NCBI RefSeq assembly: GCF_000407505.1
Contig: NZ_ASWE01000002.1
Coordinates: forward strand, 186,001-250,000
Length of the DNA: 64,000 bases
Source of the DNA: Enterococcus phoeniculicola ATCC BAA-412
GTDB lineage: Bacteria; Bacillota; Bacilli; Lactobacillales; Enterococcaceae
Direction: 5' to 3'
Shown here: in pieces, positions 63,215 through 64,000 of the stretch
How positions within the stretch are numbered: position 1 is the first letter of the stretch
Layout of the letters: each line of letters opens with the position of its first letter
Position numbers and translations under genes: made by a program
The notes under the pieces: model-generated
Databases searched by the model: none
Seen by the model: the letters and a program-made list of their open reading frames with translations, nothing else
What the model was told of the DNA's origin: nothing

Positions 63215-63736
63215 ATGAATAATTTCTGGTTCATTCTATTTATACTCATAAATAAGGTAGTCGTTCCCTATCGCTTAATAAAAACGGAACACTTTTATCG
63301 CCAAGTCAAAAATTTTATAGGAAAAAAATTATTTGCATTTGTTGGAAAAAATGCAGCTATTCGTCCCAATGTACGATTATCTTATTTAAAAAATATTTCT
63401 TTAGGCGAAAACTCGAGTATTGGTGACCGAAGTATGATTGTTGCAGCTGCTAAAGTTTCCATTGGGGAAAATGTCATGATGGGACCAGAAGTTTTGGTGT
63501 TAACTCAAAACCATCAAATTGTAGGACGAAAAAAAAAGTTAATCGACGGAAAAATAAAAAAGAAAGAGGTTTCTATTGCTGACGACGTATGGATAGGAGC
63601 TAGAGTAACTCTTTTGCCAGGAACTTATATAGGAAAAGGTAGTGTAGTGGCTGCTGGGTCAGTTGTAGTGGGTAAAGCATATCCTGACTATGCAATTTTA
63701 GGTGGAAATCCTGCAAAAATTATTCGTTATAGATAA
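63215..63736 (+). CDS. hexapeptide-repeat O-acetyltransferase
   Basis: A 173-residue left-handed beta-helix acyltransferase. Imperfect hexapeptide repeats run from about residue 50 (NISLGENSSIGDRSMIVAAA, then VSIGENVMMGPEVLVLTQNH). The C-terminal coil is DDVWIGARVTLLPGTYIGKG with VVAAGSVVVGKAYPDYAILG. It likely O-acetylates the polysaccharide. ATG 63215 is chosen because AAAGGAG lies just upstream; ATG 63200 would precede that site. Confidence 0.92.
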   Translation: MNNFWFILFILINKVVVPYRLIKTEHFYRQVKNFIGKKLFAFVGKNAAIRPNVRLSYLKNISLGENSSIGDRSMIVAAAKVSIGENVMMGPEVLVLTQNHQIVGRKKKLIDGKIKKKEVSIADDVWIGARVTLLPGTYIGKGSVVAAGSVVVGKAYPDYAILGGNPAKIIRYR

Positions 63737-63754
63737 AAGAGATTGGAGATTCTA

Positions 63755-64000
63755 ATGAAAAAGTATCGGTTTGTAAAGATTGTTCTCTTAATCGTTTTTC
63801 TGTTATTTATTGTGATTGCAGTAAGCTTTGGAAAAATATATTTCGATGTAAAGAAGACGTTGAATCAAAGCTATGAAAAAGTTGAACGTAAGGGTAAATA
63901 TAAATATAAGGCCATTCATTTAAGTCAACAACCAGATGAGGAAAAGCTTAGCCCTTTAAATATATTGTTGTTAGGGATTGATACAGGAGATTTAGGTCGT
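63755..64000 (+). CDS. LytR-CpsA-Psr (LCP) family ligase, 3' end outside window
   Basis: The first 82 residues only. A basic start and membrane helix (VKIVLLIVFLLFIVIAVSF) are followed by an extracellular segment and the LCP start motif PLNILLLGIDTGDLGR. LCP enzymes attach polysaccharide or teichoic acid from the lipid carrier to peptidoglycan, fitting the last step of this operon. GATTGGAGAT precedes ATG 63755. Confidence 0.88.
   Translation, partial: MKKYRFVKIVLLIVFLLFIVIAVSFGKIYFDVKKTLNQSYEKVERKGKYKYKAIHLSQQPDEEKLSPLNILLLGIDTGDLGR

Noticed and set aside
1-64000. CRISPR arrays, tRNA or rRNA genes
   Set aside because: No regularly spaced direct repeats, cloverleaf-like or rRNA-like sequences were recognised by eye; a covariance scan could still find something.

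Overview
The window is AT-rich, low-GC Gram-positive DNA. Its sortase-anchored LPQTG protein, DinR-type SOS box, Mga-like regulator, MobP-type relaxase and Shine-Dalgarno-led genes with frequent TTG/GTG starts point to the Lactobacillales, most likely Enterococcus or a close relative. That assignment is an inference; no rRNA or tRNA gene was seen to settle it.

Region 1 (1-13.4 kb) is a peptide-natural-product (RiPP) island. It opens with the 3' part of an S9 prolyl-oligopeptidase-like gene, a MacB/LolD-type ATPase with its FtsX-like permease, and an ABC exporter destroyed by at least five frameshifts. Further gene relics follow. The intact core comes next: a BcrA-like ATPase and ABC-2 permease, a 29-codon Cys/Trp-rich precursor peptide missed by ordinary gene length cut-offs (7754-7843), a transcription attenuator, a radical SAM/SPASM maturase and an ABC exporter. 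A two-component system on the opposite strand closes the island.

Region 2 (about 13.6-48.2 kb) looks like an integrative or plasmid-borne conjugative element. It carries a Mom-like DNA modification enzyme and a large LPQTG adhesin. The mating machinery comprises a pilin-like small membrane protein, VirD4-, VirB6-, VirB3- and VirB4-like proteins, a VirB1-like hydrolase with a CHAP domain, and a possible VirB8-like protein. A Toprim protein, an oriT-like double hairpin, two relaxosome-type small proteins and a MobP-type relaxase follow. Next come an AbrB-AbrB-PemK-like fusion, a 2,373-residue ArdC-like/methylase/helicase fusion, an ArpU-like regulator and a C5 DNA methyltransferase. An SOS-controlled Y-family polymerase gene is split by a group II intron and followed by a YolD-like gene. 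Three DNA-modifying proteins suggest the element defends itself against host restriction. The layout recalls, from memory and unchecked, elements such as EfaB5 of E. faecalis V583. No integrase, replication initiator or attachment site was found in the window.

Region 3 (48.2-64 kb) looks like a cell-surface locus. It has a Mga-like regulator, a secreted Ig-repeat protein, UDP-GlcNAc 2-epimerase on the minus strand, and a tightly overlapping exopolysaccharide operon. The operon has an unknown first gene, a priming sugar transferase, a TagA-type ManNAc transferase, a CpsD-like protein without a P-loop, a Wzz-like protein, a Wzy-like polymerase, two GT4 glycosyltransferases, a Wzx flippase, a DUF6056-like membrane protein, a hexapeptide acetyltransferase and the start of an LCP ligase. 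MnaA would supply UDP-ManNAc to the TagA-type enzyme.
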